Shown piece by piece: positions 52,801-54,924 of a DNA stretch of 64,000 nt (position 1 is its first letter; each line of letters opens with the position of its first letter). The DNA comes from Temnopleurus reevesii (Eukaryota; Echinodermata; Echinoidea; Temnopleuroida; Temnopleuridae): assembly GCA_036244855.1 (NCBI GenBank), contig BQKZ01001110.1, forward strand, positions 35,958-99,957, read 5' to 3'. A program made the translations under genes and the position numbers. A model generated the notes under the pieces. It saw only the letters and a list, made by a program, of their open reading frames with translations, ran no database searches and was not told the DNA's origin.

Positions 52801-54924
52801 TCCGAGCTTGAAGATGCCATCAACGAAGCACGCAACAACGACGACAACGCCAAGAAGGCCATTGCTGATGTGAGTCATTGTCCTTAAAATCTTTCCCCAT
52901 TTTCCTAAACAAATTCCCATTGTGCTCAAAATCTTTCCCCAATGCACCCGTTGACACTTTTTACATACTCTTCATTTGTTAAAGATAATAATTGTAATAT
53001 TATAATTGATTAAAAAAAAGAAAACTCACCATTGGTCATTACAATTTCCGATCACAGTTGTCAAGAAAGCTTTACATGTTAGTCATATAAAAATATCTTA
53101 CATGTTACGCTTTTTGGATATTTAACAAATCAACAAATACACTAAGTGATTCCTGATCCACGGTTACGATTGAATAAAAAGCAACATAAAAATGCATTCG
53201 TTGCAAATTTGAACCAGATGTCCAAAGCAAATTACAATTGCATAACGTAAAGTAGTATTCAAAAAGTCAAGTACTATCCTCGTCTCTCTTTGATCCTTCA
53301 TTATTAGGCCACCCGCCTTGCTGACGAGCTCCGCACCGAGCAAGAACACTCCGTCCAGATCGAGAAGTTCCGCAAGTCTCTTGAGGTACAGATCAAGGAC
53401 ATGCAGGTCCGCCTTGACGAGGCTGAGGCTGCTGCACTCAAGGGAGGAAGGCGCACCATCGAGAAACTCGAGGCCAGGGTGAGTTTAGCTAACACTGTCA
53501 TATTCTTGTATTCGGATTTACCTTCTGAGGAATATATTCTCCCCCCATGCAGAGCTCTCTTTATAGATTATGATCATTGAGTTATTAACCTCTCAGTTTA
53601 ATTTATCTTGCTGAATAACATAGAATGTAGATCCCATCATACTCTCCTGAGAGAAGTTACGGATGCATAGCCATTCTTCATAAAAGTTGTTGTCTCCTTC
53701 TATTGATAACAGTTTTTTTATCTAAACTGATCCATCATTAATCCTTCTGAGACAATTCGGTATCATTTATAATAGAACTCTCCGATAACAGTAGCAATTG
53801 TAGATTAGTATAATGTTAAACCAGAATCTAGAAGACACTTCTTGCACTCTACGAATGACATTCTCTCGAGAAATAGTAATAATAATAATTTATGCTTATA
53901 TAGCGCATGATATTTGAGTCTCTATGCGTTTAACAAAATTAAATACAATACAAAATACCATTTACAAAATAATGATAATCTTAACTATACACAATACACG
54001 AACAGGGAATTTAAAAAAAAAACTATTCAAATTGCTTTTAGAGATTACGGTATTTATCCTGTCTATCATCTCTCCTTCCAGCTCCGCGAGCTCGAGAACG
54101 AGTTGGAGAGCGAGGCCCGCCGCCGCTCTGACGCCGAGAAGGCCGTCCGCCGCCAGGAGCGTCGCGTCAAGGAAGTCATGTTCCAGTGCGACGAGGACCG
54201 CAAGATCACCGAACGCGTCCAGGAGCAATGCGACAAACTCACCGTCAAATGCAAGACGCTCAAGAGGCAACTAGAGGAATCCGTAAGTGCACTCATAATC
54301 AAATTTAATCTCTCTTTCATATTTCAATTTTTATTTTGTAACGTGATAGCCCAGTCTCTCCCTCATTCCAAAGGAGCTGTAAATTCTTCCAATTATTCCA
54401 AATATATTGTAAAAATCTTCCAATAAATTCCAAATTTATGATGAAATAGAAATCCCATTTCCATTTCTAGGCTCCGTTTTGTTCTTTGTTGGATATCTAG
54501 CGACTTGCGCCTGTTCTAAACTTCCACATTTTTTTAAACTAATGCTGTATTGATTATTGTCTAGAGCCTTAGACTGAAGGGTTTCTTTTCAAACCAATGC
54601 TGGACTTTATTCTGACTTATATTTAGAATACATAAACATTGAACGCCTTCTTAAATTAAATTCATTTCATATAGAACATTCTTTAAGACTTGTTTATCCA
54701 AAATTTTCTCTCCCAAAAGCAATGTGACTAAATCTTCTTTTCTGTTTTCTTTCTTTGTGGCAACCTTACAGGAGGAGAACGTAAACCAGAACCTGGCTAA
54801 GTACCGCAACGCACAACGCGATTTGGAGGACTACGAGGAGCGTGTAGAGCTTGCCGAAACACAGGTCAACAAGCTCCGAGCCAAGCAACGCAGCCAAGTC
54901 ACCACATCAACCCGCGTTTCCTCG
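51..54924 (+). CDS. Mhc: Muscle class II myosin heavy chain (34 exons, 5' end outside window)
   Basis: This is an actin-activated ATPase motor with a coiled-coil tail that builds muscle thick filaments. Exons read in order: 51-171, 3666-3758, 4663-4726, 5759-5857, 6450-6553, 7896-8034, 9233-9351, 10365-10514, 11149-11319, 12184-12369, 14462-14588, 19385-19443, 23387-23592, 24910-25030, 25884-26102, 27126-27299, 30159-30239, 31346-31474, 34120-34329, 35099-35244, 36085-36175, 46000-46056, 47758-48011, 48273-48351, 48729-48974, 49450-49646, 50153-50285, 50619-50835, 51298-51538, 51960-52152, 52540-52869, 53308-53478, 54082-54282, 54772-54924. Every junction is AG/GT and phases agree, giving 5281 nt (1760 residues). 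Adding the ~178 residues normally before the P-loop gives about 1938, the usual family length. No frameshift or stop was found. Several C-terminal ends are possible (see below). Confidence 0.97.
172..3665 (+). other. Intron (3.5 kb) with nuclear-receptor half-site cluster
   Basis: No coding exon is supported. An ATT microsatellite lies at 1795-1815 and a cluster of AGGTCA-type half-sites at 1988-2398 (see findings). The rest is AT-rich unique-looking sequence. Confidence 0.7.
1988..2403. promoter_or_regulatory. Cluster of AGGTCA-type half-sites
   Basis: Half-sites AGGTCA or their complement occur at about 1989, 2052, 2068, 2195, 2218, 2229, 2368 and 2393. TGACCTTTGAAAGGTCA (2218-2234) is an everted repeat with 5-base spacing, and AGGTCA-A-AGGTCG (2368-2380) is a DR1 arrangement, both classic nuclear-receptor layouts. 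It sits in an early motor-domain intron. Function is inferred only from the motif; it could also be a degenerate repeat. Confidence 0.35.
3666..3758 (+). CDS. Mhc: MHC exon: switch I
   Basis: 31 codons beginning [21 protein letters not shown] and ending NDNSSRF. NDNSSRF (3738-3758) is switch I, which senses the ATP gamma-phosphate. Acceptor AACCAG at 3665, donor TTC|GTAAGT. Both ends are phase 0. Confidence 0.96.
4444..4603. repeat. Palindromic MITE, family A, copy 1
   Basis: About 160 bp with terminal inverted repeats GGCCATTTCAT / ATGAAATGGCC and no coding capacity. It resembles the element at 7324-7483 over its whole length (shared GACAGTTGCTATAACAACAG core). Non-autonomous DNA element by structure. 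Confidence 0.75.
4663..4726 (+). CDS. Mhc: MHC exon: after switch I
   Basis: Encodes [20 protein letters not shown] then Thr plus the first base of a Tyr codon, the strand following switch I in the upper 50 kDa domain. The 64-nt exon with a split Tyr codon matches the conserved intron position of animal muscle MHC genes. Confidence 0.95.
5069..5252. repeat. Palindromic MITE, family B, copy 1
   Basis: Foldback element with ends CTGGGGCCGATTGCTCGAAA and TTTCGTGCAATTGGCCCCAG. The arms TAGCTATCCTCTTC / GAAGAGGATAGCTA are complementary. A second copy lies at 8073-8257. Confidence 0.8.
5540..5645. repeat. Purine-rich GAA/GAT tract
   Basis: An almost pure purine strand of repeated GAAGAT and GAAGAA units, about 100 bases, lying 110 bases upstream of the next exon. 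It is a simple repeat; it could also act on splicing, but nothing here shows that. Confidence 0.6.
5759..5857 (+). CDS. Mhc: MHC exon: upper 50 kDa domain (YLLEKSRV)
   Basis: Completes Tyr and encodes [20 protein letters not shown] and on to RQDVL. The YLLEKSR and RSYHIFYQ blocks are nearly invariant in class II myosins. Donor TTGG|GTAAGC, ending one base into the next codon. A truncated copy follows 107 bases downstream. Confidence 0.95.
5965..6040 (+). pseudogene. Ghost copy of the YLLEKSRV exon, 5' end missing
   Basis: 76 bases align with the last 76 bases of the exon at 5759-5857, and the match continues ~18 bases past the donor (GTAAGCTGAGAGGGCGCT). The frame stays open ([16 protein letters not shown]...). 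The first 23 bases and the acceptor are missing; the only AG that would give the right phase would create a TAG with the preceding base. It is therefore a broken duplicate, or at most a poison exon. Confidence 0.8.
6183..6372 (-). repeat. Degenerate tRNA-derived SINE, minus strand
   Basis: Shares ACCTGGGTTGA-TGCAGCA-TGTGGAT with the better copy at 13765-14055 and is followed by a diverged tRNA-like head (complement of GTGGTGGATGAAACCC). Truncated and mutated. Confidence 0.5.
6450..6553 (+). CDS. Mhc: MHC exon: upper 50 kDa domain
   Basis: Encodes (D)[20 protein letters not shown] and on to EEFKLTD, corresponding to the LLITTNPYDYAFVSQGE region of vertebrate MHC. Acceptor TAATTACAG, donor GAT|GTAAGA, ends in phase 0. 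This is a variable surface segment in the family, and sequence outside the QGE motif is diverged as expected. Confidence 0.93.
6565..6790 (-). repeat. tRNA-derived SINE body, minus strand, head truncated
   Basis: Matches the element at 13765-14055 from TAATTTATATAGCGC through CACAATGTGGATGAATTTCTTGCTGAAGG, then diverges before the tRNA-like head. It starts only 12 bases after the donor of the previous exon. Confidence 0.65.
7262..7565. repeat. ~150-bp repeat (family R), interrupted by a MITE
   Basis: Left part GTACGCC-TGTATTGAA-TTATGCGGACACAACAATA and right part CATTGAATTGGCGTTCGACTTAAT match uninterrupted copies at 24660-24800 and 30340-30482. Element 7324-7483 is inserted between them with an apparent CCG duplication. 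Confidence 0.7.
7324..7483. repeat. Palindromic MITE, family A, copy 2 (nested)
   Basis: Same length and core as 4444-4603. It sits inside family R repeat 7262-7565, so the insertion is younger than that repeat. Confidence 0.75.
7590..7880 (+). repeat. tRNA-derived SINE with ATT tail
   Basis: The head has a pol III A box (TGGTTCAGTGGTAGAGCG) and B box (GGTTCGATCCC) in tRNA spacing. A ~130-bp body and a tail of ~20 ATT units (7813-7880) follow. The anticodon stem pairs poorly, so this is a SINE rather than a working tRNA gene. The tail ends 16 bases before the next exon. Confidence 0.8.
7896..8034 (+). CDS. Mhc: MHC exon: upper 50 kDa domain (ALDILGF)
   Basis: Encodes [20 protein letters not shown], then [13 protein letters not shown] and [11 protein letters not shown]. 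The block corresponds to [20 protein letters not shown] and MHYGNMKFKQKQREEQAE in vertebrate MHC. Ends one base into a Gly codon at ATG|GTAATT. Very short pyrimidine tract because the SINE tail abuts it. Confidence 0.95.
8073..8257. repeat. Palindromic MITE, family B, copy 2
   Basis: Same ends and arms as 5069-5252, with GATTGCTCGA-GGGGCC duplicated near the left end. It begins about 40 bases after the exon donor. Confidence 0.8.
8258..9232 (+). other. Intron remainder, possibly a decayed retroelement
   Basis: AT-rich sequence with repeated AACAATA/AAGATTA motifs (8290-8600), reminiscent of a LINE 3' tail on the minus strand. A short Arg-rich open stretch from 9004 runs into the next exon but has no coding support. 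No exon called. Confidence 0.4.
9233..9351 (+). CDS. Mhc: MHC exon: KVGNEYV segment
   Basis: Encodes (V)[20 protein letters not shown] then [19 protein letters not shown]. The PR(I/V)KVGNEYV block is diagnostic of muscle MHC. Acceptor CCTCCAG, donor CAG|GTATGT, ends in phase 0. Two truncated copies follow. Confidence 0.96.
9467..9547 (+). pseudogene. Ghost copy 1 of the KVGNEYV exon
   Basis: 81 bases match the 3' two thirds of 9233-9351 ([20 protein letters not shown]...) plus the donor GTATGTTGTTGTTT and downstream intron. The frame is open, with two amino-acid changes (E to K, R to H). The first 38 bases and acceptor are absent, so it cannot splice in correctly. Confidence 0.85.
9694..9774 (+). 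pseudogene. Ghost copy 2 of the KVGNEYV exon, with stop
   Basis: Tandem to ghost copy 1 at a 227-base offset, including the flanking AATAATTGGCTGGAAGCT. A TAG at 9754-9756 replaces the Gln codon. The donor GTATGTTG is kept. Confidence 0.85.
10041..10118 (+). pseudogene. Ghost copy 1 of the switch II exon, 3' end diverged
   Basis: Acceptor TGTCTGCTAG and [16 protein letters not shown] are identical to the start of 10365-10514; after CTA at 10088 it diverges to CAACAAAAGG... The downstream intron GATTTGATTTGATTT tract is shared. It lacks switch II and cannot replace the real exon. Confidence 0.85.
10213..10289 (+). pseudogene. Ghost copy 2 of the switch II exon
   Basis: Nearly identical to ghost copy 1 at a 172-base offset, with one G fewer in the diverged part. 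It also starts with a usable TAG acceptor and the [16 protein letters not shown] coding block. Confidence 0.85.
10365..10514 (+). CDS. Mhc: MHC exon: switch II
   Basis: 50 codons starting [20 protein letters not shown] and ending [21 protein letters not shown] (10488-10505) is switch II, coupling hydrolysis to lever movement. Both ends are phase 0; donor GAC|GTGAGT. Two 5'-only copies lie just upstream. Confidence 0.97.
10515..11148 (+). other. Intron, nothing recognised
   Basis: About 630 bases of AT-rich sequence. No coding potential, palindrome or tRNA-like box was recognised. Confidence 0.6.
11149..11319 (+). CDS. Mhc: MHC exon: relay helix and loop
   Basis: 57 codons starting [20 protein letters not shown], then [19 protein letters not shown] and [11 protein letters not shown]. 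This is the relay helix that links the active site to the converter. In Drosophila Mhc and other genes this region is a mutually exclusive exon cluster; here I find one copy only. Confidence 0.97.
11508..11760. repeat. Degenerate tandem repeat, ~60-65 bp unit
   Basis: Four to five diverged units, each with a GACTGATCAAA-TTTA start and a GTGCTTTA(C/T)CAG(C/T)TA-GA end. No coding capacity. Confidence 0.55.
11961..12065. repeat. AAT/ATG microsatellite
   Basis: About 100 bases of imperfect AATAAT and AATGAT units followed by a TATAGCGCTTATCACTCGC fragment, the usual tail and 3' end of the minus-strand SINE family in this window. Confidence 0.7.
12184..12369 (+). CDS. Mhc: MHC exon: lower 50 kDa domain
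   Basis: 62 codons: [41 protein letters not shown] and [11 protein letters not shown]. It corresponds to [19 protein letters not shown]...FSLIHYAGT of vertebrates and forms part of the actin-binding cleft. A Lys-rich stretch (KKEKKH) sits where other MHCs carry the variable KPKPAKGK segment. Confidence 0.96.
12841..13441. repeat. 600-bp foldback (long inverted repeat)
   Basis: Left end TTTAAAGGGGAACTACACTC and right end GGGTGTAATTCCCCTTTAA are complementary, as are the inner segments GAGCAAAATCGGATAATCCA / TGGATTATCCAATTTTGCTC-like arms. The centre has no recognisable protein. Non-autonomous foldback element. Confidence 0.75.
13765..14055 (-). repeat. tRNA-Glu-like SINE, minus strand, most complete copy
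   Basis: Read on the minus strand, the head at 14055-13980 has an A box (GTGGTGTAGTGGTTCTGACT), an anticodon stem-loop with loop CTTTCAA, and a B box (GGTTCGCGATCC). The body and a TATAGCGC/ATT-rich tail end at about 13755. The head resembles tRNA-Glu. Fragments of this family occur at 6183, 6565, 11372, 12081 and 53876. Confidence 0.75.
14462..14588 (+). CDS. Mhc: MHC exon: lower 50 kDa, before loop 2
   Basis: Encodes [20 protein letters not shown], then [32 protein letters not shown] is nearly invariant. It ends one base into a Gly codon at the edge of loop 2, the standard position. Confidence 0.97.
14642..14810. repeat. Palindromic MITE, family F, copy 1
   Basis: Contains ACACGTCGACCGGAAGTAGTAC and the complementary right arm TTTCCGGTCGACGTGCCC. 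Better copy at 26888-27052; a fragment at 35478-35530. Confidence 0.7.
16888..17035. repeat. Palindromic MITE, family D
   Basis: Terminal GGGCCCCGTAACATAAAGG / CCTTTTGTTACGGGGCCC with an internal palindrome around TTGCGATTGATATCAATCGC. Related fragments at 17396-17505 and 50340-50382. Confidence 0.75.
17248..17379. repeat. Palindromic MITE, family C, copy 1
   Basis: Arms GAAGCAACACGATTC-ACACGACTC and GTCGTGTTGAATCGTGTTGCTTC are complementary. Confidence 0.75.
17957..18092. repeat. Palindromic MITE, family C, copy 2
   Basis: The most perfect copy: ends AAGGCCCCGGTCACATAG and CTATGTGACCGGGGCTTA, with complementary AACACGATTCAACACGACTC arms. Confidence 0.8.
19385..19443 (+). CDS. Mhc: MHC exon: loop 2
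   Basis: 59 nt encoding (G)[19 protein letters not shown]. Loop 2 ([10 protein letters not shown]) is the flexible, positively charged actin-contacting loop, and [10 protein letters not shown] is the conserved helix that follows. Acceptor TTATCCTAG, donor AGG|GTATGC. A CA-rich microsatellite region follows at 19465-19560. Confidence 0.95.
19930..19976 (+). CDS. Candidate alternative loop 2 exon
   Basis: 47 nt between acceptor GGTTCACAG (with a pyrimidine-rich tract from 19850) and a weak donor AGG|GTTCGC. Read in the same phase as the loop 2 exon 490 bases upstream it gives (G)[16 protein letters not shown], against GGSGRKKGG...QTVSALHR. Same phases at both ends, a basic loop and the T(V/I)SA-HR ending support homology. 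It is four codons shorter, loses the conserved SFQ and has a poor donor, so it may be a decayed copy rather than a used exon. Confidence 0.45.
19977..22213 (+). other. Intron sequence, nothing recognised
   Basis: AT-rich. There is a poly-A tract at 20969-20985, but no exon, SINE or MITE that I could support. Confidence 0.55.
22214..22497. repeat. Three tandem copies of a 60-100 bp unit
   Basis: Each unit has TTGACGCTCCTCTTCTGACA, GGAAAAATG and TTTAGAATTTTGAATATCCA, separated by poly-C/poly-A stretches (CCCCCCCAAAAAAA). No protein is called, though the reading frames stay open because the unit repeats. Confidence 0.75.
22498..23386 (+). other. Intron sequence, nothing recognised
   Basis: AT-rich. 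A fragment near 23205-23235 resembles a tRNA-type B box region (GGAATGGAACCCACGATCTCC, minus strand), perhaps a SINE remnant. Confidence 0.5.
23387..23592 (+). CDS. Mhc: MHC exon: SH2/SH1 helices
   Basis: Begins [20 protein letters not shown] and continues to [20 protein letters not shown] then [15 protein letters not shown]. The two reactive cysteines are present (LACNG = SH2, IRICRKG = SH1). [11 protein letters not shown] is diagnostic. Ends two bases into an Arg codon at CAGAG|GTGGGT. Confidence 0.97.
23682..23818. repeat. Palindromic MITE, family C, copy 3
   Basis: Ends TTAGGCCCCGGTCACATAGG and CCTATGTGACCGGTGCTTAA; same family as 17957-18092. Confidence 0.8.
24138..24313. repeat. Palindromic MITE, family E, copy 1
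   Basis: Ends GGGAGGTGTTTCACCAAG and CTTGGTGAAACACCTCCC, inner arms ACTTTACGTTCGACTGGTA / TACCAGTCGAACGTAAAGT. Fragments follow at 24465-24605 and a diverged copy lies at 47468-47640. Confidence 0.8.
24660..24800. repeat. Family R repeat, uninterrupted copy
   Basis: GTACGCCGTGTACTGAACTG, then GCGGACAAAACAATAACAAG and CATTGAATTGGCGTTCGACA; matches 30340-30482 and both halves of 7262-7565. Confidence 0.7.
24910..25030 (+). CDS. Mhc: MHC exon: converter
   Basis: Encodes (R)[20 protein letters not shown], then [20 protein letters not shown]. It aligns with the [25 protein letters not shown]...YKFGHTK converter of vertebrate MHC. This region is an alternative exon set in insects; here I see one version. 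Confidence 0.96.
25031..25764 (+). other. Intron, nothing recognised
   Basis: AT-rich; no exon or named repeat recognised. Confidence 0.6.
25765..25819 (+). pseudogene. Ghost copy of the lever-arm exon with internal deletion
   Basis: Has an acceptor (TTATTCTAG) and reads [19 protein letters not shown]. Relative to 25884 onward it lacks 17 codons (51 nt) between GVL and [11 protein letters not shown], then diverges and meets a stop. It lies 65 bases before the real exon. Confidence 0.8.
25884..26102 (+). CDS. Mhc: MHC exon: lever arm, IQ1 and IQ2
   Basis: 73 codons. [20 protein letters not shown] leads into IQ1 ([12 protein letters not shown], essential light chain site) and IQ2 ([20 protein letters not shown], regulatory light chain site), with the WGWW hook. 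Both light-chain sites are complete. Donor AAG|GTTTGT, phase 0. Confidence 0.96.
26103..26740 (+). other. Intron, nothing recognised
   Basis: AT-rich; no feature apart from the ghost exon and MITE listed separately after it. Confidence 0.55.
26741..26803 (+). pseudogene. Ghost copy of the KPLL (rod start) exon
   Basis: Reads [19 protein letters not shown], 19 residues nearly identical to the start of 27126-27299. A one-base insertion then shifts the frame and a TAG follows. The preceding ~30 intron bases (ATAACATTAACTGACC) also match the real exon's upstream flank. Confidence 0.85.
26888..27052. repeat. Palindromic MITE, family F, copy 2
   Basis: Ends TCAACTGTGACGAAGG and CAACTGTGACTGTGACGA, with inner arms GACCGGAAGTAGTA / TACTACTTCCGGTC. 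It lies between the ghost and real KPLL exons, so it inserted after, or alongside, that duplication. Confidence 0.75.
27126..27299 (+). CDS. Mhc: MHC exon: head-rod junction and start of S2
   Basis: 58 codons beginning [20 protein letters not shown]. The invariant Pro of KPLL marks where the coiled coil begins. From here the sequence is Lys/Glu/Leu heptads ([20 protein letters not shown]). Ends LLAQLNS, phase 0. Confidence 0.96.
27300..28286 (+). other. Intron sequence, nothing recognised
   Basis: AT-rich; no coding or repeat feature recognised. Confidence 0.6.
28287..28426. repeat. Palindromic MITE, family G
   Basis: Ends ACCTGTTTCATAAAGCTAGT and TTTATGAAACAGATA, with complementary inner parts GTGACACT / AGTGTCACTAGTCGTG. 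Confidence 0.65.
28427..29888 (+). other. Intron sequence, nothing recognised
   Basis: AT-rich. A short phrase GTAAAGAGAGCCGTGTTTCTCTTTT (28517) recurs at 28992, otherwise featureless. Confidence 0.5.
29889..30068. repeat. Palindromic MITE, family H
   Basis: Ends AAGGCCCGGCCACAACAAAC and GTTTGGTGTGCTGGGGCCTT, arms CACGGCATCACGGCACGGTA / ACCGTTCCGTTACGCCGTG. It inserts 90 bases before the next exon. Confidence 0.75.
30159..30239 (+). CDS. Mhc: MHC exon: S2 coiled coil
   Basis: 27 codons, [20 protein letters not shown] then DLQTQLN, continuous heptads. Acceptor GAACATAG, donor AAC|GTAAGA; phase 0 at both ends. Confidence 0.94.
30340..30482. repeat. Family R repeat, third copy
   Basis: GTACGCCGTGTATTCAACTT, GCGGACACAACAATCGCAAG and TGACTTAATTTTTCGAAAAT match the copies at 24660 and 7262. 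Confidence 0.7.
30483..31015 (+). other. Intron, nothing recognised
   Basis: T-rich on the + strand; no coding feature. Confidence 0.55.
31016..31321. repeat. Tandem pyrimidine-rich duplication, ~140 bp x2
   Basis: Units 31016-31153 and 31187-31321 share ACGATGTCCTTTCTCCCATT and CTCCCCCACCCTCCCTTCT. The plus strand is nearly all C/T. It makes long open frames on both strands that are not genes. It lies directly before the next exon and so extends its pyrimidine tract. Confidence 0.8.
31346..31474 (+). CDS. Mhc: MHC exon: S2 coiled coil
   Basis: 43 codons: [43 protein letters not shown]. It aligns with the [29 protein letters not shown] segment of MHC S2. Ends in phase 0. Confidence 0.95.
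31475..34119 (+). other. Intron (2.6 kb)
   Basis: 31500-31870 is GC-richer and stays open on both strands, but shows no recognisable domain and no splice support. The remainder is AT-rich with nothing recognised. Confidence 0.5.
34120..34329 (+). CDS. Mhc: MHC exon: S2 coiled coil
   Basis: 70 codons beginning [20 protein letters not shown] and ending [12 protein letters not shown], matching the [20 protein letters not shown]...KLEQQVDDLE part of the family. Phase 0 ends, donor GAG|GTCAGT. Confidence 0.95.
34330..35098 (+). other. Intron, nothing recognised
   Basis: AT-rich; an open stretch at 34771-34995 has no coding support. Confidence 0.55.
35099..35244 (+). CDS. Mhc: MHC exon: S2 coiled coil
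   Basis: 48 codons plus two bases: [46 protein letters not shown] is a family hallmark. Donor AAGAA|GTAAGT, a split Lys codon. Confidence 0.95.
35337..35424 (+). pseudogene. Ghost copy of the LEGDLK exon, with stop
   Basis: 88 bases match the 3' part of 35099-35244, from AAGCTGGAGGGCGACC to GATCAAGAA and the donor GTAA. A TAG at 35369-35371 interrupts it, and the exon's first 58 bases are missing. Confidence 0.85.
35425..36084 (+). other. Intron, MITE fragment then nothing recognised
   Basis: 35478-35530 carries a family F fragment (CACAGTCGACCGGAAGTAC). The rest is AT-rich. Confidence 0.55.
36085..36175 (+). CDS. Mhc: MHC exon: last S2 exon before the large intron
   Basis: Completes Lys and encodes [20 protein letters not shown] then [10 protein letters not shown]. 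It ends in phase 0 at CAG|GTAAGT. In full-length myosin it joins [10 protein letters not shown] at 46000 with unbroken heptads (I-x-x-L-Q|A-R-I). The headless rod product would skip this exon and all before it. Confidence 0.95.
38718..39065. repeat. Tandem duplication (~184 bp) with conserved MEF2-like site
   Basis: The two units share CTCCCACTTTTGGCTCCCGG, TCAAATTT and TACTCTTTAAATAGCCC. CTTTAAATAG (38803-38812 and 38987-38996) differs by one base from a MEF2 site and is identical in both units although the units have diverged elsewhere. Candidate muscle regulatory element, by motif only. Confidence 0.6.
40571..40939. repeat. Tandem duplication (~180 bp)
   Basis: Units 40571-40750 and 40751-40939 share GATGTGTAATCG-CTGGTAATTTCT, ATGGCATTGAAAACG, GTTATGCGACTC and ATTTTACCTTGTAAC. 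No coding capacity. Confidence 0.75.
42340..42700. other. G-rich tract upstream of internal promoter
   Basis: Runs such as GGGACGGGATGGGGCGGTAGG and repeated GGGG stretches give a strand-biased, G-rich stretch unlike the rest of the intron. Role unknown. Confidence 0.4.
43170..43315 (+). promoter_or_regulatory. Predicted internal promoter of the rod protein
   Basis: GTTAAAAGGC (43278-43287) is a TATA-like box. An initiator-like TCAGTA at 43310-43315 lies about 33 bases from its start, the usual distance. Upstream are CCAAT motifs on both strands (ATTGG near 43176, CCAAT near 43203), a TGACATCA (CRE/AP-1-like) near 43212 and GGAATG (MCAT core) at 43273. An E-box CAGCTG lies in the leader at 43439. 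These are motif matches only; the strongest support is that the next 280 bases contain no ATG until the predicted start. Confidence 0.5.
43592..43795 (+). CDS. Rod-protein-specific first coding exon (68-residue head)
   Basis: Encodes MASSSSF followed by a seven-residue Ser run, [40 protein letters not shown] and [14 protein letters not shown]. It is Ser/Tyr/Gly-rich and then basic, with no heptads, so probably a flexible, phosphorylatable head. The start is supported by a strong Kozak context (GCCATGG), an in-frame TAA 34 bases upstream (43556-43558) and an ATG-free leader. The exon ends GAA|GTAGGC in phase 0, matching the phase-0 rod exon at 46000. Length compares with the 77-residue unique N-terminus of Drosophila MRP. 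I recognise the architecture, not the sequence itself. Confidence 0.8.
43592..54924 (+). CDS. Predicted headless myosin rod protein (MRP/catchin/myorod-like)
   Basis: Predicted mRNA joins 43592-43795 to the thirteen shared rod exons from 46000-46056 to 54772-54924, giving 68 + 824 = 892 residues plus a tail. It lacks motor, lever arm and most of S2 but keeps the whole filament-forming rod, so it should co-assemble with MHC in thick filaments without contributing cross-bridges. Drosophila MRP and molluscan catchin/myorod are built this way from internal Mhc promoters, with a shared rod portion of similar length. Expression cannot be seen from the sequence. The alternative is an unspliced or chance open reading frame, unlikely given promoter, Kozak, stop, phase and donor together. 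Confidence 0.7.
43796..45266 (+). other. Intron between the two candidate rod-protein exons
   Basis: AT-rich; the open stretch 43844-44116 follows the donor and has no splice-site or domain support. No repeats recognised. Confidence 0.55.
45284..45406 (+). CDS. Candidate second rod-protein start exon
   Basis: Reads [20 protein letters not shown] then [19 protein letters not shown] and ends AAG|GTACAC in phase 0. Joined to 46000 it gives [15 protein letters not shown], in which F and L occupy exactly the heptad positions of I and L in the MHC junction ([15 protein letters not shown]). A stop precedes it (45260-45262). No TATA box is obvious at the right distance, and the Kozak -3 base is C. 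It could be an alternative first exon, an internal exon entered at AATAG (45266), or chance. Confidence 0.35.
46000..46056 (+). CDS. Mhc: MHC/rod exon: first shared rod exon
   Basis: 19 codons, [19 protein letters not shown]. Acceptor TTATCTTTCAG with a strong pyrimidine tract; phase 0 at both ends. This is the acceptor shared by full-length MHC (from 36175) and the predicted headless protein (from 43795 or 45406). Confidence 0.96.
46057..47757 (+). other. Intron (1.7 kb)
   Basis: 46480-46640 holds a G-rich near-duplicate (GGGAGGGGGTGACGAAAGGG / GGGAGGGAGGGGGGTTGGAA), and 47468-47640 a diverged family E MITE. Nothing else recognised. Confidence 0.55.
47468..47640. repeat. Palindromic MITE, family E, diverged copy
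   Basis: Begins GGGTGGTGTTTCGCTAAG and ends CTGGGGAAACACTGCCC, with ACTGGTATCAATTCTTCTGC inside; compare 24138-24313. Confidence 0.6.
47758..48011 (+). CDS. Mhc: MHC/rod exon
   Basis: 84 codons plus two bases: [78 protein letters not shown] is a landmark of the MHC rod. From here codons become strongly C/G-ending, unlike the AT-rich flanks. Confidence 0.97.
48273..48351 (+). CDS. Mhc: MHC/rod exon
   Basis: Completes Lys, then [20 protein letters not shown] and YITKAK. Acceptor TTTCCTAG, donor AAG|GTGGGT, ends in phase 0. Confidence 0.95.
48729..48974 (+). CDS. Mhc: MHC/rod exon
   Basis: 82 codons: [60 protein letters not shown] and so on to DEESR. Light meromyosin coiled coil; phase 0 ends. 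Confidence 0.96.
49450..49646 (+). CDS. Mhc: MHC/rod exon
   Basis: 65 codons plus two bases: [57 protein letters not shown] is the vertebrate counterpart. Donor GCTAA|GTACGT splits a Lys codon. Confidence 0.96.
50153..50285 (+). CDS. Mhc: MHC/rod exon
   Basis: 44 codons after the split Lys: [57 protein letters not shown] is conserved in MHC rods. Confidence 0.96.
50619..50835 (+). CDS. Mhc: MHC/rod exon
   Basis: 72 codons plus one base: [68 protein letters not shown] and STELFK(V/I)KN-YEESL are strong family markers. Confidence 0.97.
51298..51538 (+). CDS. Mhc: MHC/rod exon
   Basis: Completes Asp, then [40 protein letters not shown] and on to EKDEEFEVT. (E)I-DLTEQ-GEGGK--HEL is a rod landmark. 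Donor CCCG|GTAAGA splits an Arg codon. Confidence 0.97.
51960..52152 (+). CDS. Mhc: MHC/rod exon
   Basis: 64 codons after the split Arg: [60 protein letters not shown]. Matches RNH-R--ESMQ--LDAE...LKKKMEGDLNEMEIQL of vertebrate LMM. Confidence 0.97.
52540..52869 (+). CDS. Mhc: MHC/rod exon
   Basis: 110 codons, the longest rod exon: [60 protein letters not shown] and on to [30 protein letters not shown] is the vertebrate match. Phase 0 ends. Confidence 0.97.
52870..53307 (+). other. Short introns between rod exons (representative)
   Basis: Introns at 48012-48272, 48352-48728, 48975-49449, 49647-50152, 50286-50618, 50836-51297, 51539-51959, 52153-52539, 52870-53307, 53479-54081 and 54283-54771 are AT-rich and mostly 260-600 bases. 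They hold nothing recognisable beyond a family D fragment at 50340-50382 and the SINE fragment at 53876. Confidence 0.7.
53308..53478 (+). CDS. Mhc: MHC/rod exon
   Basis: 57 codons: [57 protein letters not shown]. The LDEAE--ALKGG+--I-KLEAR block near the rod end is highly conserved. Confidence 0.97.
53876..53935 (-). repeat. SINE tail fragment
   Basis: TAATAATAATAATTTATGCT then TATATAGCGCATGATATTTG, the 3' end of the minus-strand tRNA-Glu-like SINE family. Confidence 0.5.
54082..54282 (+). CDS. Mhc: MHC/rod exon (assembly region)
   Basis: 67 codons: [60 protein letters not shown] and KRQLEES. This covers the region known in vertebrate MHC as the assembly competence domain. Phase 0 ends, donor TCC|GTAAGT. 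Confidence 0.97.
54772..54924 (+). CDS. Mhc: MHC/rod exon: last common exon
   Basis: 51 codons: [51 protein letters not shown]. The heptads end at KLRAK, and the non-helical tailpiece begins at [10 protein letters not shown]. The frame is open past TCG at 54924, where GTACTA gives a weak donor in phase 0. Weak donors suit a regulated choice between reading through and splicing to a downstream terminal exon. Confidence 0.95.
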